Origin: Monoplex corrugatus | Taxonomy: Eukaryota > Mollusca > Gastropoda > Littorinimorpha > Ranellidae | Direction of reading: 5' to 3' | Assembly (NCBI GenBank): GCA_030674185.1 | Contig: CM060312.1 | Span: 34,719,362-34,783,361, forward strand | Length of the DNA stretch: 64,000 bases | In this document: positions 33,988-44,765 of the stretch, piece after piece | How the letters are laid out: each line of letters starts with the position of its first letter | Position numbering within the stretch: position 1 is the first letter of the stretch | Program-made: the position numbers and the translations under genes | Notes under the pieces: model-generated | Databases searched by the model: none | Told to the model about the DNA's origin: nothing | Seen by the model: only the letters and a program-made list of their open reading frames with translations

Positions 33988-34037
33988 TTTTTTTTTTTTT
34001 TTTTTTTTTTTTGGAGGGGGGGGGGGGGGGGGGGGGC
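33988..34037. repeat. T25 followed by G-run
   Basis: About 25 T, then GGA, then about 21 G. Two opposed homopolymers meeting is unusual and may mark a joined poly-A tail or an assembly problem. Confidence 0.85.
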
Positions 34038-34230
34038 AGCAAAACATCATCGTCGGTGGGTGACATCAGCCAGTCATTATAGTTACATCCGTGGGGACTA
34101 GGACTCTGCCAGGTCCACGTTAACTGCCTGCAGGCTGAATGTATCCGCCATCACTTCTTATAGCCAATTTACATCAACAGATAAATGATGGAGGACTAGT
34201 TCTCAGGTTGTAGCAGATTACAAAATGCGG
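34038..34230. other. Spacer
   Basis: No feature supported. Confidence 0.5.
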
Positions 34231-34406
34231 GCCCGAGTAGCTCAGTTGGTTGAGTGTCGAATTCACACGCTAATGGTTGTGTGGGTTCGAAACCCGGGTT
34301 GCATTACATTAACGCTTTGACTTCCCACACCCTATGCACCTACTACAAGTATTTTATGTTTTGAAATGGTTTAGCTCTCATATGGCTCTATACAGTCGGC
34401 GAGGCT
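34231..34406 (+). repeat. SINE-C with tRNA-like head
   Basis: A perfect A box 'tagctcagttgg' (34238-34249) and a good B box 'ggttcgaaacc' (34284-34294) are spaced as in tRNA genes. The 5' and 3' acceptor strands do not pair, so this is not a functional tRNA. The body leads to a 3' end 'gctctcatatggctctata' then 'ggcgaggcttta', shared with 27722-27775 and 42222-42290. Transcription of such elements would be by RNA polymerase III from the internal boxes. Confidence 0.65.
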
Positions 34407-34599
34407 TTACCACTTTGACTCCCAAACCCTATCCACCAACTACAAAAACTTAAACCATTTGACTCCCTCACCCTTTCCACCAGCTTTCTGCAGGAAGCTG
34501 GTGGAAAGGGTGACGGAGTCAAAGAATTGTTTTTTGCTTTGCTAGCATGGCTGACAATGCAGGATGCTAGTGGACAAGGTGCAGGAGTCAAAGGGTTAA
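34407..34599 (+). mobile_element. Family P foldback MITE, copy P2
   Basis: The left end is 'ccactttgactcccaaaccc'. The inner palindrome at 34454-34525 pairs 'gactccctcaccctttcca' with 'tggaaagggtgacggagtc' around the centre 'ctgcag'. The long right arm 'gctttgctagcatggctgac' leads to 'gtgcaggagtcaaaggg' and TTAA (34596-34599). No coding capacity, so it would depend on a transposase supplied elsewhere. Confidence 0.85.
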
Positions 34600-34815
34600 A
34601 ACTGGCCTTCTCACTGTCCAGTCTTAATCATAGTTGTTCTGATGGTGTCAGAATAGGATTAGATAACCCTCTCCTTTCCCCACTTCCCTGGGACGGTTAT
34701 CCCCGTCGGCCATATCACCTGAGGTGGGTACCGACGTAAAAACTTAACCACATCAAGCATGCAAGCAAGCAGATTACAGTACAAACTCTGGTCGTTCTCT
34801 GGGTTATAACCAGTA

Positions 34816-34985
34816 GTAGCCGGCGGGCCAGGTAGACTGATGGGAAAACGTTGGACTTCCAGTCCAATGTTCCTGGGTTTGATCCGCTTAGATACCTCTG
34901 ATTGGTAGGCAAAGAGCGGAGATTTTTTTTCGATCTGACGGGTTAACATGTGTGCAGTATTGCCAATATCTGAATCCCTTACACA
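34816..34985 (+). repeat. SINE-B family copy
   Basis: The tRNA-like head has a stem-forming 'gttggacttccagtccaat' and B-box-like 'gggtttgatcc'. The body 'gagattttttttcgatctga', 'cgggttaacatgtgtgcag' and 'ctgaatcccttac' is of a type I recall as frequent in gastropod DNA. It is related to 55835-56095 (-). The 3' end is approximate. Confidence 0.6.
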
Positions 34986-35149
34986 CTAGGGGAACACATC
35001 ATACTGTTCTGTTGAGACCAGGTGGGAGAAAGACGGAAAAACAAAGACAAGCAGAAATGAGCAATCACGCAACATTTTACATTCTTCGGGCATGAGGGAC
35101 CAAACACACACACACACACACAGAAAAAGAAAAAACAACCACAGCTAAC
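34986..35149. other. Spacer with short (CA)n
   Basis: (CA)n at 35103-35121. No gene. Confidence 0.6.
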
Positions 35150-35430
35150 CAACCAACTGAACAAACACAAAACAAGAGTTAAGATGGTCAAGCCACTCCA
35201 CAATCTCCTTTTCAATACAAACCTTTTTGCAGAAAATCCAGATTTCGTGCTTCTCAAGCTCACTGTGGCACTGAACACGCTTTCTTAAAATCAATACTGA
35301 TGTGAAGCCAGGACAAAGAACACAACACAAAGAACACAACAATGAAAATAGATCTTGAATGTTATCAGAAGTTCAGAAAGTACCATTCAAATATCTTCCT
35401 CGAAAAACGCTACTTTTAATCATTCATTTC
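35150..35430 (-). repeat. Dispersed repeat family Z, copy
   Basis: On the minus strand it holds 'cacagtgagcttgagaagca', 'aatctggattttctgc', 'gtttgtattgaaaaggagat' and 'gagtggcttgaccatctt'. These align in order with 39640-39760 (+). A weaker match exists at 8330-8540. No class assigned. Confidence 0.55.
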
Positions 35431-35679
35431 GTCCCTGTAATTTTGAACTTTAAACCTCCATCTTCCAAACTTCTGCATTAGCGACTTCCCAACGGTCTAC
35501 CCCTTTGCCCTAAATATCATAAAGATCCATCCAGATACGGCTGACAAACCTTGCTGACATGTTTTTGTCAGACATGCGTAAGCACGCGAGTGCGCACATA
35601 TACACATCTTTGCTCGATATGAAGCAATCTTTTTTTGTAACAGGGAGAATGAAAAAAAGATATGTACATATCGTCATAT

Positions 35680-35905
35680 ATAATATATATATGCATGCAT
35701 GCATGCATGCATGTATGTATGTATGTATGTAAAAGTATGTATGTATGATGTATGTATGTATGTACAAACATATATACACACATTCAGACAGACAGAAAGA
35801 CAGACGGACAGATATATATAGACACAAACATAGACAGACAGACAGACAATAGATAGATATAGATAGATAGATATACAGATAAGTAGACAGACAGACATAG
35901 ATAAT
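35680..35905. repeat. (TGCA)n/(TGTA)n and (GACA)n/(GATA)n microsatellites
   Basis: ATGC then ATGT tetranucleotides (35691-35763), followed by AGACAGAC and AGATAGAT units. The minus-strand 151-codon frame is mostly low complexity. Confidence 0.9.
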
Positions 35906-36471
35906 ACTCTTATGTCACACAGACTCAGAAAGAACCATGCCGACAGATACAGACAAGACAGACAGACAAAGAAAAAGAGGGAGAGAGTAAGAAGAGAGCG
36001 ACAAAGGCAGACGGAGACAGATACAGAGACAGACACACAGAGACAGATCCAAAAGAGACAGCTGCAGAGAGAAAAAGAAAAATACGGAGTGGGGGGGGGG
36101 GGGGGTCCAGACACTGACAGACCAGACATACAGACTCAGAAACAGACATAAAAAGACACTTGGACAGACACAGAAGTGGACTCGTGGAGTATACGATAGA
36201 ACTAATGTCTACCTGAATGAAATGGACATCCACGACCTTCCCAGACACCTGTCGTGTGTTGTTATCTCTTCTCTTTGTTGTGTCCATCGCTCTCGTGGGG
36301 TTCCTTTGTCTCCAGCTGCGACCAGCGCGTGTGTGTGCATCCACCCCCATCGCTCCTGTTACAAATATCACGTTTAACTAAACTTACCGTACCGTGCCGT
36401 GTGATGCATTCAAGACTTCTTTTTGATGACGCTGTGTAGGGATTGGGAGAGTGTGATGGAAAGGGGGTGGG

Positions 36472-36472
<1 letters not shown>
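35906..36472. other. GACA-rich spacer
   Basis: Degenerate AGACA/CAGAGA sequence to about 36175, with a G-run at 36091-36105. 36180-36450 looks unique but shows no gene. Confidence 0.5.
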
Positions 36473-36527
<55 letters not shown>

Positions 36528-36605
36528 GTGTGTGTTTGTGTGTTTGTGTGTGTGTGTTTGTGTGTTTGTGTGTGTGTGTGGTGGAGAGAGAGAGAGAGAG
36601 AGAGG

Positions 36606-36662
<57 letters not shown>
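36473..36662. repeat. (GT)n-(GA)n compound microsatellite
   Basis: GT with several TTTGTG variants (36475-36580), then about 75 bases of GA. Confidence 0.95.
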
Positions 36663-36665
<3 letters not shown>

Positions 36666-36998
36666 TGGGTATGTGGGAAAAAAAGAAATGGGATAAAGAA
36701 AGAAATGAAATGAAACAAGGAAACTTTACTTTCCAACAACGCAGACATTAGCACAGAGGCTAAGCTTACATATCTGCCGTTACTAATCTACTTGTATCAA
36801 TAACGAGAAATAATAACAGCAACAACAAAAAAAAAAATTAACACTTAAGCGAAGCAGCCTAAAAGTGAGCACAAGAGCATTTGACTATAAGTACATAAAA
36901 GCGTAATCTTATGTTTGAAAGAAATTGAGACAGAAAGAGATGGATAGACAGGTAGAGACACAGAGATAGAAACATTTTGTATAAGGTCATTGATATTC
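36663..36998. other. A-rich spacer
   Basis: No feature supported. Confidence 0.5.
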
Positions 36999-37308
36999 TT
37001 AACCCCTTCGCTCCCGAACCCTATCCGCCAGCTACAAAAACTTACCCTTCCATTCCCTCACCCTGTCCACCAGCTTCCTGAAGGTAGTTGGATAGGGTGA
37101 AGGAGAGAAAGGGTTAAGTTTCTGCTTTGATGTCATGGCTGACAATGCGGGCTGCTGGCGGATAGGTGAGGGGAGAGTCAGAGTTAACTGTGAAAAGATC
37201 CTGTAGTTTCCAATAGGTGAAGGAGTGAAAGGGTTAAGTTTTTGCTTTGCTGTCGCAGCTAACAATGCGGGATGCTGGGGGACAGGGTGAGGGAAGTGAA
37301 AGGGTTAA
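36999..37308 (+). mobile_element. Family P foldback MITE, copy P3 with extra half unit
   Basis: The full copy runs from TTAA (36999-37002) with 'ccccttcgctcccgaaccct', through the inner hairpin 'ccaccagcttcctgaagg', to 'gagagtcagag' and TTAA (37184-37187). It is followed by a second right half (about 37188-37308) holding 'gagtgaaagggttaagtttt', 'gctttgctgtcgcagctaac' and terminal TTAA. The internal duplication suggests recombination between arms or a nested insertion. Confidence 0.8.
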
Positions 37309-37439
37309 CTGCAGGATATGTAAGATCGTGTTAGTTTCCTGATACTGTATGTCTAGTGTTACTTCTACTTCCCTGTGCTATGCGTGTTAGGTCACCGAGT
37401 GCTTCACCTGCAGTGCACACATGAAATATCATCGGCTTT
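37309..37439. other. Spacer
   Basis: No feature supported. Confidence 0.5.
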
Positions 37440-37944
37440 ATCAAGAGAGAAAGAGGAGGGAGACACAGAGAGAGAAAGAGCGAGCGAGAGAGAGAGAAAG
37501 AGCGAGCGAGTGAGAGAGAGAGAGAGAGGGGGATGGAGAGAGAGAGAAAGAAAGATAGTGTGTGTGAGTGTGTGGGTGTGTGTTGCTGTGTGTGTGTGTG
37601 AATGGACGAGTGTGTGTGTGTGAGTGTGTAAGTGTGTGTGTGTAAGTGTGTGTGTGAGTGTGTGAGTGTGTAAGTGTGTGTGTGTGTAAGTGTGTGTGTG
37701 TATGTGAGTGTGTAAGTGTTGTGTGTGTGTGTGAAGGAGCGAAGAGGTAGGAGAGAGGGAGAGAGAGAGGGAGAGAGGAGAGGAGAGGGAGAGGGGAGAG
37801 AGAGGGAGGAGAGAGAGAGAGAAAGACAGAGAGACTGTGTGGTGTGTGTGTGTGTTGTGTGTGTGTGTGTGTGTGTGTGTGAGTGGTGTGTGAGTGTGTG
37901 AGAGAGAGTGAGAGAGAGAGAGAGTGTGTGAGTGTGTGTGTGTG

Positions 37945-38002
<58 letters not shown>

Positions 38003-38035
38003 GTGTGTGTGTGTGTGTGTGTGTTGTGTGTGTGC
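37440..38035. repeat. Mixed GA and GT/GTGA low-complexity region
   Basis: GA-rich 37440-37555, GTGA/GTAA variants 37556-37735, GA-rich 37736-37835, then GT with GTGAG units to 38032. A 202-codon minus frame over the whole block is His/Thr/Ser repeat. Confidence 0.9.
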
Positions 38036-38154
38036 CGAACGTCCTTCATGATCAGCTATTTGATTCTATGTAAATGAAATTCATTAAATCGACGAATAGA
38101 GTAATTTTTCATTTTCTTCTACGAATGGACTCGATCTGAAACTCGTTTTTAATT
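38036..38154. other. Spacer
   Basis: No feature supported. Confidence 0.5.
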
Positions 38155-38520
38155 CACTGTTTAATGTAAAAACAAACGGACATCAACCTTAGAATGTGGT
38201 AACGAAACATATCAAATCTAATATGAAAAATGTTGCGGACATATGAACATCATATAATATACAGAATATACAGAATATTTTATACATTGGAGGTTTCACA
38301 GAGAACAAGATCCAAGCATACGTCAAACTTTTTTTTATGACTTGTGTTTTTCAAATTTCATCTTGCTGTACAAACATCAACGAACATTTGACTGAAGCCT
38401 TATATTTCTGTCTTGAACAAGCATACATTTCTTCATTGATAATGTGACAGCACAGTAACATGTTTAAGGTTTCAAGCAACAAAGTTTTCGTCCAAACTGA
38501 CGGTGTGTCCAAAACAAAAC
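38155..38520 (-). repeat. Dispersed repeat family Y, copy
   Basis: The first half ('aaacaaacggacatcaacct', 'aatgtggtaacgaaacat', 'atattttatacattggagg') matches 62825-62985. The second half matches 63045-63150 more weakly ('atttcttcattgataatg', 'gtttcaagcaacaaag'). On the minus strand both copies encode INEEM in a similar Leu/Phe-rich context. That may reflect a decayed coding segment, but no protein family is recognisable. Confidence 0.55.
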
Positions 38521-39589
38521 AAAAAATTCTGATTAAAATCAAGAGTTAAACAGCCAGGGTAATTTTCTTTTTTCTTATTTCTTTCGATACATTGTGTGTG
38601 TGTGTGTCCACCACCCAACACCCCCCTGCCCCCTCCCTCATGTTGTTCCTTTTTATGTTGTCTTGTTTTATATCTTTCATTGATCTTTCCTGCCTCTTTT
38701 CTTTACAAACACTCCTCTTTCGGTTGTTGTTGTCTACCATTTCAGTTTAGGAATTTCCCAGGAAAGTTCTCTTGGGAGACCGAAAAATACAACTATCCCA
38801 CCAAGGTTTTTCGCAAATCTCTCATCCCCTTTCTCCTCCCTCTCCCCCTCCTCCTCCTCCCTCCCCCCCCTCCCGCCCTGTCTACTGTCCCTCCCAAATC
38901 AGTTTTCTTCTTCAGATCTTCTGTCACGGCGTTTTTTGACCAACAGCCGGCATTACAGTAAGGTGGACGTCTACATGTATGTAATTATAGATTATCAACA
39001 CCCTATAGCTCAGGCTTGAAGAAAAGGGGCACAAAACATACAGCTCGGACAATAGTCTGTTGGGTTTAAATTTCCATGCCAGGGGCTTTGGGGTTTAATC
39101 TACGGTCGATTGAAGAACGAAGATTGCAGGGAGGAAAAGAGGAGAAAAGAAAAGAAAGAAAGAAAAAAAAAGGGGTGGGGGGTGGGGGGGACACAAAAAT
39201 GAAGCTGTAAATGTCAGTGTTTAGGATCAAAACTTGTTAATGATAGCTGACAGTTCTGGTCTTAGTTACATATACACAATCTTGCTTGTTTCAACCCGAC
39301 TTATTTTGTGAAAGTTACCTCTATACACAGTCTGTTTTCATGTGTGTTTTTTTTTTTGGGGGGGTGGTTTTTTGGTTTTTTTTTATGTTTGTATTGTTGG
39401 TGGTGGTGGTGGTGAATGGCTGGCTGTCTGTCTTGTTTGCTTGTTGGTTGGCTGGTTATTGACTGGTTGACTGATGTCTGCATATTTCCTTTCGAATTTT
39501 TTTTCGGAATATTGTAAAGGAATTGTATCCCTAAATGAAGGTCTATTAGAAAAAAAATTGCCTCAAATGTCCGCTACCCTACTTTCACG
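38521..39589. other. Spacer with C/T- and G-rich patches
   Basis: C/T-rich 38820-38890, G-rich 39172-39190, T-run 39348-39357 with GGTGG units to 39415, and GGTT-like units 39420-39470. No gene. Confidence 0.5.
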
Positions 39590-39830
39590 GATGGTTCTTG
39601 AGGGTTATCAGTCTACCATTGTCCTTGACGCATGTCGAGTTCATTTCAGCAGACTTCAAGGTCAGTGACCTCGGAGAAATACAAAAACTGGATTTCTGTA
39701 ATGATCTTTGTATACAAAATGAGATTGTTAGAATGGCTTGACTATCTTTACTATTCATCTAATGGTTACCATCTCGACTATTTCACTCCAATCATTATCA
39801 AAATTAAGGAATATTTTTGCATTATTTAGC
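39590..39830 (+). repeat. Dispersed repeat family Z, copy
   Basis: Shared blocks with 35150-35430 (reversed) are 'aactggatttctg', 'gtatacaaaatgagattg' and 'gaatggcttgactatctt'. It also carries 'aaggtcagtgacctc', a zero-spaced inverted AGGTCA pair, where the 8.37-kb relative has a 3-bp spaced pair. Confidence 0.55.
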
Positions 39831-39939
39831 ACCAGAAGACAAAATATTCGAAGAGAGAGAACTACTAGTATAGCGCCTTATTTTATAAGTCCAAAGGACT
39901 AGTACTGCATACTGCAACGCCGCCTAAAAAAGTACATAC
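39831..39939. other. Spacer
   Basis: No feature supported. Confidence 0.5.
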
Positions 39940-40030
39940 AACACGAATATATATAATATTAATATACAAAATAATATATACACATATAATTACATTATAT
40001 ACTTATATATATATAATAATATTGTATGTA

Positions 40031-40063
<33 letters not shown>

Positions 40064-40099
40064 TATATATATATATAAAATATATATATATATATATAT

Positions 40100-40185
<86 letters not shown>
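39940..40185. repeat. (TA)n-rich region
   Basis: Degenerate TA from 39946, then long perfect (TA)n from about 40104 to 40182. Self-complementary and able to extrude cruciforms. Confidence 0.95.
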
Positions 40186-40214
40186 TGCATAGGTTTGCAC
40201 AGTTTCCATACTGA

Positions 40215-40335
40215 TCTGAGAATAAAAAGTAAAATGTGCACCCTCCAGTACACCCAACTATGAATGAGTGGGTACTCGCCCTTTTCAGAGTTAGAGAAGG
40301 CAAAGCAGGGAGGACAAGAGACGGGCATCGTCGTG
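40215..40335 (+). repeat. SINE-A family, middle and 3' fragment
   Basis: Contains 'cctccagtacacccaactat', 'gaatgagtgggtactcg' and 'gttagagaaggcaaagcag'. The head may be interrupted by the TA array. Confidence 0.55.
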
Positions 40336-40470
40336 GTGGTTGGTTGGTTGGTTGGTTGGTTCGTTCGTTTGTTGTTGGCTGGTTGGTTGGCTGGTTGGTT
40401 GGCTGACTGGTTGGTTATTTGCTTGGTTGGTTGGTTACTTGGCTGGATGGTTGGTTATTTGTCCGTGTTA
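40336..40470. repeat. (GGTT)n and GGCT variants
   Basis: Tetranucleotide GGTT array with GGCT, GACT and TATT variants. Similar low-order arrays occur at 41140-41200 and 52460-52960. Confidence 0.9.
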
Positions 40471-40560
40471 GATTTGTTTAATGTTTTGTTTTTGTTTTCT
40501 GTGTGTACGTTTTGTTGTTTGTTTGTTTGCGTATGGTTTTGGTGTGTGTTGGTTTGGTTG

Positions 40561-40561
<1 letters not shown>

Positions 40562-40613
<52 letters not shown>
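40562..40613. repeat. (GT)n microsatellite
   Basis: About 50 bases of perfect GT. Confidence 0.95.
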
Positions 40614-41929
40614 GGCGCGGTGTGTGGTGTGTGGTGTGTGCGGCGTGCGTGTGCGTTTATGGGCACCGTCTTAATAACGATGGCTCCAAGGAAAACATAT
40701 GTACCAACAACTTGCCCCTTAATCTCAGTGTTATGGGACAACCTGTTCCTTACCTACTCGTGTTTTGTGTGGAATACTTGTACAGGCCCTCTTCAACGTG
40801 GAGCACAAAACTAAAACGTGCACGTACTCAGACGCTCATAAATTCGCCTCTTCAGTTATTTTTTTTTCCACATTTGAAATTTAGGTGGTTCGTAAACTGG
40901 AGAGCCGAAATGTGCGATTGTGGGTGCTGAATAACACAGATGGTGCAGATGTAGGGCAACAACAACGAACAAATAAACACAAGCTGTTTTAATAATCAGT
41001 TCATTTCTTTTGCAAAGACAATGATGCAGTCATTTGCAGTCAACACCGTCATGAAGAAAAGATTATGTGTGACGTTCAAAATGAACGATGCCCGCATAGC
41101 CCTCTTTCTGTACATTTCACGAGTGTGGGTGATCTGTTGGTTGGCTTGCTAGCTGGCTGACTGGTTGGTATGTTGGTTACTTGTATGTTTGGCTGGTTGA
41201 TTTGTGAGTTCATTTGTTGTTGACTGAATTACAGCTAGTCGTTTGCTTTGGTGTTTGTTCCTGGTGTTTGTTTTTCAGTGTGTCTGTCCTTGGTTTTTCA
41301 GTGTGTCTGTCCTATTTCTACACATACATATCATACAGTGGAAAATACAATATAATCTCAAACAGGTACCATACACCTGAATAAAAGCTAGAACCCAATT
41401 TCAACTTCAGGAACCAATTAACAAGTGAAAAACAAAAACATGTAGTGTCATCAAATCATGCTGTGAATGGCGCAGGTCAAACGGTGGCATGTCTAATTTG
41501 ACTTAATTATGACGTCAAAACCAATCACCTGAACGCATGATAACCTCTACAAACAGATTGCGTTTTGTTTTTGGATTTTCTCTGTTTGGGTTTGCTGTTG
41601 CTGGTGTTTTTTTTTTAAATCCCGCCACGTTTTGACAGAATGTCATTTTGTCTGTCTGTCTGTCTGTCTGCCTGTCTGATTGTTTGTTTGTAATTTATGT
41701 TGCTCATTTTCTTTTTAATAATTTACGTCGGTCGGTTGATAGGGGTTGGTTGAATCTTCTTCCTCGCTTTTTAAAATTTTAACAATCTCGCGCAAATCTA
41801 CTGCCTCTGACAAATTGTCTTAACGTCATCTTTTTGCCTGTACCACTTCAAGCACTAGTATGTAAATTATTAAAAAAGAAAAAAAAAAAGGGGGGGGGCT
41901 GGCGAGCCGATGGAGGGGTATGTTTTAAT
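40614..41929. other. Spacer without supported gene
   Basis: Includes a (TGTC)n run (41651-41670) and TTGG-like units at 41135-41200. Frames of 103-149 codons at 40481-40930 begin in the GT array and have no recognised domain. Confidence 0.5.
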
Positions 41930-41992
41930 GGGGATACAGACAGCAAGAACACAAACTCATGGCAACCATCTTTCAAGGAGCTCTAGGGAGGT
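41930..41992 (+). pseudogene. L1x retrotransposon 3' fragment
   Basis: The string 'cagcaagaacacaaactcat' followed by 'ggcaaccatctttcaagga' matches 59157-59200 of the reverse transcriptase pseudogene. The match stops at 'gctctagggag'. Confidence 0.6.
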
Positions 41993-42221
41993 AAGATATG
42001 CGGAAGCAATTTTAGGTAATTTAGGCCTGTTTTATATATATGTTATAGTGTCCTTAGGTATGCTTAAATTTGTATTCAGATGGGGTTTTTTAATCCCCTG
42101 TGCGATAAATTGGAAGCAGTGGTCAACGCCAGGGGCATGTCTTAGATTTTGTGCGCGTATGCATTGGTACGTGTTGGCCTACTTAATTTTTTCTTCTGTT
42201 GACGTTTTGTGTACGTTTTGA
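41993..42221. other. Spacer
   Basis: No feature supported; a 103-codon plus frame (41910-42221) starts in the L1x scrap. Confidence 0.4.
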
Positions 42222-42290
42222 AGCAGTTACAGCCCTCATAGGGCTCTATGCTGTCGGCTGGGCCTTAAACAACAATAACAACAACAACTG
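42222..42290 (+). repeat. SINE-C tail
   Basis: 'agccctcatagggctctatg', 'ctgtcggctgggccttaaac', then (AAC)n/(AAT) as a typical SINE 3' tail. The body upstream is not recognisable. Confidence 0.6.
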
Positions 42291-42449
42291 ACATTGGCAG
42301 CTGGACTAAAGCAAACAGTAGTATCACAAAAATGAATAGCCTGGACTTACGTTCTAATGACGAATAACCCAGGTCACCCATGCAGCAGGCAAATACACCA
42401 GATTATCGATGCTATGTTCGTTCTCGGTCGATGTACGTCTTTTCTTTTT

Positions 42450-42985
42450 CGAGCGGGCGTCTGGTTCTCTTGACAAAGCCTTGGACTCCCCAGATCTGAT
42501 GTCTTAGAGTTCAATCCCAGCCTGCAACATTAAAACATTGGCCTGTTTACTGCCCATCTTAACGTTTCCACCGTTCTAATGGAGTTTGGAGTTTCAAGAA
42601 GGATCCATCGCACTCGGACAATTCCATATGCGCTCCACCCAAATCTGCCAAGAATTACTGGCAGACTCCCTAAGCCTGCGCAAAATCCTATGCATGGCAA
42701 GGTCTTGAAACTGAGGAGGAGGGGGAATGGACTTTTGAGACACTACGCTGACACCACCAGAACGACGGAAACATTAAGATGGGCAGCGAAGTTTTTTTCC
42801 CCATTCTGATGGAGTTAGCTTAGTGTTTTATATGGTCCCTCCCCCCTCCACCCATTTCAAGACCTTGCCAAAGCATAGGGTTTCGCGCAGGCTTTGCGAT
42901 CTGCTAGATAGTTACTGGCAGATTTGAGTGAATTGCATATGAAACTGTCCCGAGTGCAATAAAGCCCTCAAAATCCTTTGACTCC
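42450..42985 (+). repeat. SINE-D copy split by an inverted SINE-D copy
   Basis: The outer copy (+) runs from 42450 to about 42590, with B-box-like 'agagttcaatcccagcct', and resumes at about 42795 ('ccattctgatggagttagct', 'tttcaagaccttgcc', 'cgcgcaggctttgcg') to 42985. Between them (about 42588-42790) is a minus-strand copy with 'cttaatgtttccgtcgttct', 'ggtggtgtcagcgta' and 'caagaccttgccatgc'. 'ttctaatggagttt' and 'ttctgatggagtta' on the two sides are probable target duplications. Confidence 0.75.
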
Positions 42986-43178
42986 CGCACCCTGTCCACC
43001 ACATCCTGCATTATCAACCATGCTAGCAAAGCAAAAACAACCCTTTGACTCTTCACCCTATCCACCAGCTTCCTGCAAGAAGCCAGTGTGAATATGGTAA
43101 GGGAGTCAAAGGGTTAAGTTTTTTTTTTTTTTTTTTTTTTTTGCAATTGGTGGACAGGGTGCAGGAGTCAAGTGTTAA
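42971..43178 (-). mobile_element. Family P foldback MITE, copy P4
   Basis: Reverse orientation: long arm first ('ctttgactcccgcaccctgt', 'accatgctagcaaagcaaaa'), then the inner hairpin starting 'ccctttgactcttcaccct', then 'aagggagtcaaagggttaag' and a T-run of about 26 (43117-43142) in place of the short T5 spacer. The short arm follows, ending 'gtgcaggagtcaagtg' and TTAA. Confidence 0.8.
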
Positions 43179-43957
43179 ATTCCGATATCCTATGACGGAA
43201 AGCGGTCACACTGGACGTGCATAAGCTGCAGTCAATGATATAGAAGGAACCTGACCATTGGACTTCAGCAACAGGTCATCGAAAGGCAGAAACGGCTGGT
43301 CATTAGCAAACAACAACAGTCACCAGTTTGCTTCGAAATAACGCAATAACTGAAAACATTGACGCATCAACGTCAACTTAAAGTATTTCTAAAAAGAAAA
43401 AATGATTGCAGGGTGCGCATTGCCAAGAAGAGTAAATGCAGGTAGGCCCACCCTATTACAACTCCAACAGAGGGAAAGTAAGGTCGTCTCCGTTATAATG
43501 GCAAGAAGAAACAAAGAAAGAACAAGAAAAAAAATAGATGAGAGAGACAGACAGACAGAGAGACAGAGAAGAGACAAGACAAAGACAAAGACAAAGAGAA
43601 AGACACAGACAGGACGCGTGTGTGTACGTTTATTGTGTGTGTGTGCGCCCGCGCGCGCGCGATGCGTGTGTGTGGTTGTGTGTCTATATGTGTGTCTGTG
43701 AAAACTTATCAATTGTCCAGATCGACATCAAAACCAAAAAAAAAAATCCCTTCCGTCAACACACTAAACAGACTGTATAGTGATTTATTCACGAGGTTCT
43801 CCTGCAAAAAACAAACACTGACAGTCCTCTGGGGATCCAAATCAGACCAGTGAAACAAACCAAACCAATCACCACTATCACTGGGGAAAAAGTACAAAGT
43901 AGAGGGGCTGGAACCGTACAATCGTCAACTGCCAAAGGAGAAATTTCAATCACAGTT
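43179..43957. other. Spacer with (GACA)n and GT/GC tracts
   Basis: AGACAGAC/AAAGAC units 43540-43615, GT and GCGCGC 43616-43700. No gene supported. Confidence 0.5.
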
Positions 43958-43964
43958 AAACTCA

Positions 43965-44027
<63 letters not shown>

Positions 44028-44425
44028 ACCACCACAACCCCCACACACACACAAAACCACACCACACACCCCCACCACACAACACACAACACACCTGGAC
44101 ACGATACGTACGATCACTTCTTCAAAATCAAGTCCCTTTGTGTGTTAGCTACTACTGTCAACTTTTGTTGTCTCATTCGCATGTTGCGTACGATCTAGCC
44201 AACGACGACCCCTTTATTTTGTGTGCGTGTGCGTGTGCGTGTGTGCTGTGTGTGTTGTGTGTGTGTGTGTGTGTTCGTTCGTCGTTCCTTGATTTAACGT
44301 CTTTTCACTATAAGTGATATTAGACTTGTGTGTGTGTGTGTGGTGTGTGTGTGTGTGTGTGTGTGCGTGTTGCGTGTTGCGTGTGGTGGGGTGTCTGTGT
44401 GTCTGTGGTGTGGTCTGTATTTTGT
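43958..44425. repeat. (CT)n, (CA)n and (GT)n tracts
   Basis: CT at 43964-44028, CA/CCACA at 44040-44095, GT at 44220-44275 and 44330-44425, with short unique stretches between. 'cgttccttgatttaacgtct' plus 'tttcacta' near 44283-44312 resembles 54460-54490. Confidence 0.85.
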
Positions 44426-44502
44426 GAGGTGTGTTAACTAGGTTCTTTTGCGTGCAGCATGTAGCCTACTTCGCTGCATGTAATTCGTCTGCTCCTAATA
44501 AC

Positions 44503-44765
44503 ATCACCATCTGCCCAGCCGCATGGCGTTGGCGATCAGGCCCTCCATATGAATCTATCCCTTTCGCTGCAGGCACATCTTCCACTCTGTCCTCAGCCAC
44601 CCTGCAAGTATGTCCAATATTTTCTCCCTGGTCTACCTGGTGGTCTGTGACAGGTGCTCTAATTTTCTTTCCTCATAAAAGGTCCTATGAATGTTGCTTG
44701 TCTTTTTTTCTTCTATTATTTATTAGTGATATTCTTGTGTCTGCCTCCTTCAAGACTGTCTCCAG
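44503..44765 (-). pseudogene. L2x retrotransposon 3' end
   Basis: On the minus strand the copy starts at 'gacagtcttgaaggaggcag'. It contains 'gacaagcaacattcatagga' and 'ggtggctgaggacagagt', ends 'gccatgcggctgggcaga', then tggtgatg. Small deletions break the frame. It preserves the ancestral 'gcagacacaag' where the 12.5-kb copy has a GT array. Confidence 0.8.

Noticed and set aside
34231..34303. A functional tRNA gene
   Set aside because: The A and B boxes are good, but the acceptor strands do not pair and the sequence continues into a SINE body and tail shared with other loci.
37441..38049. 202-codon minus-strand frame
   Set aside because: Low-complexity GA/GT region with no domain and no unique segment long enough to support a gene.
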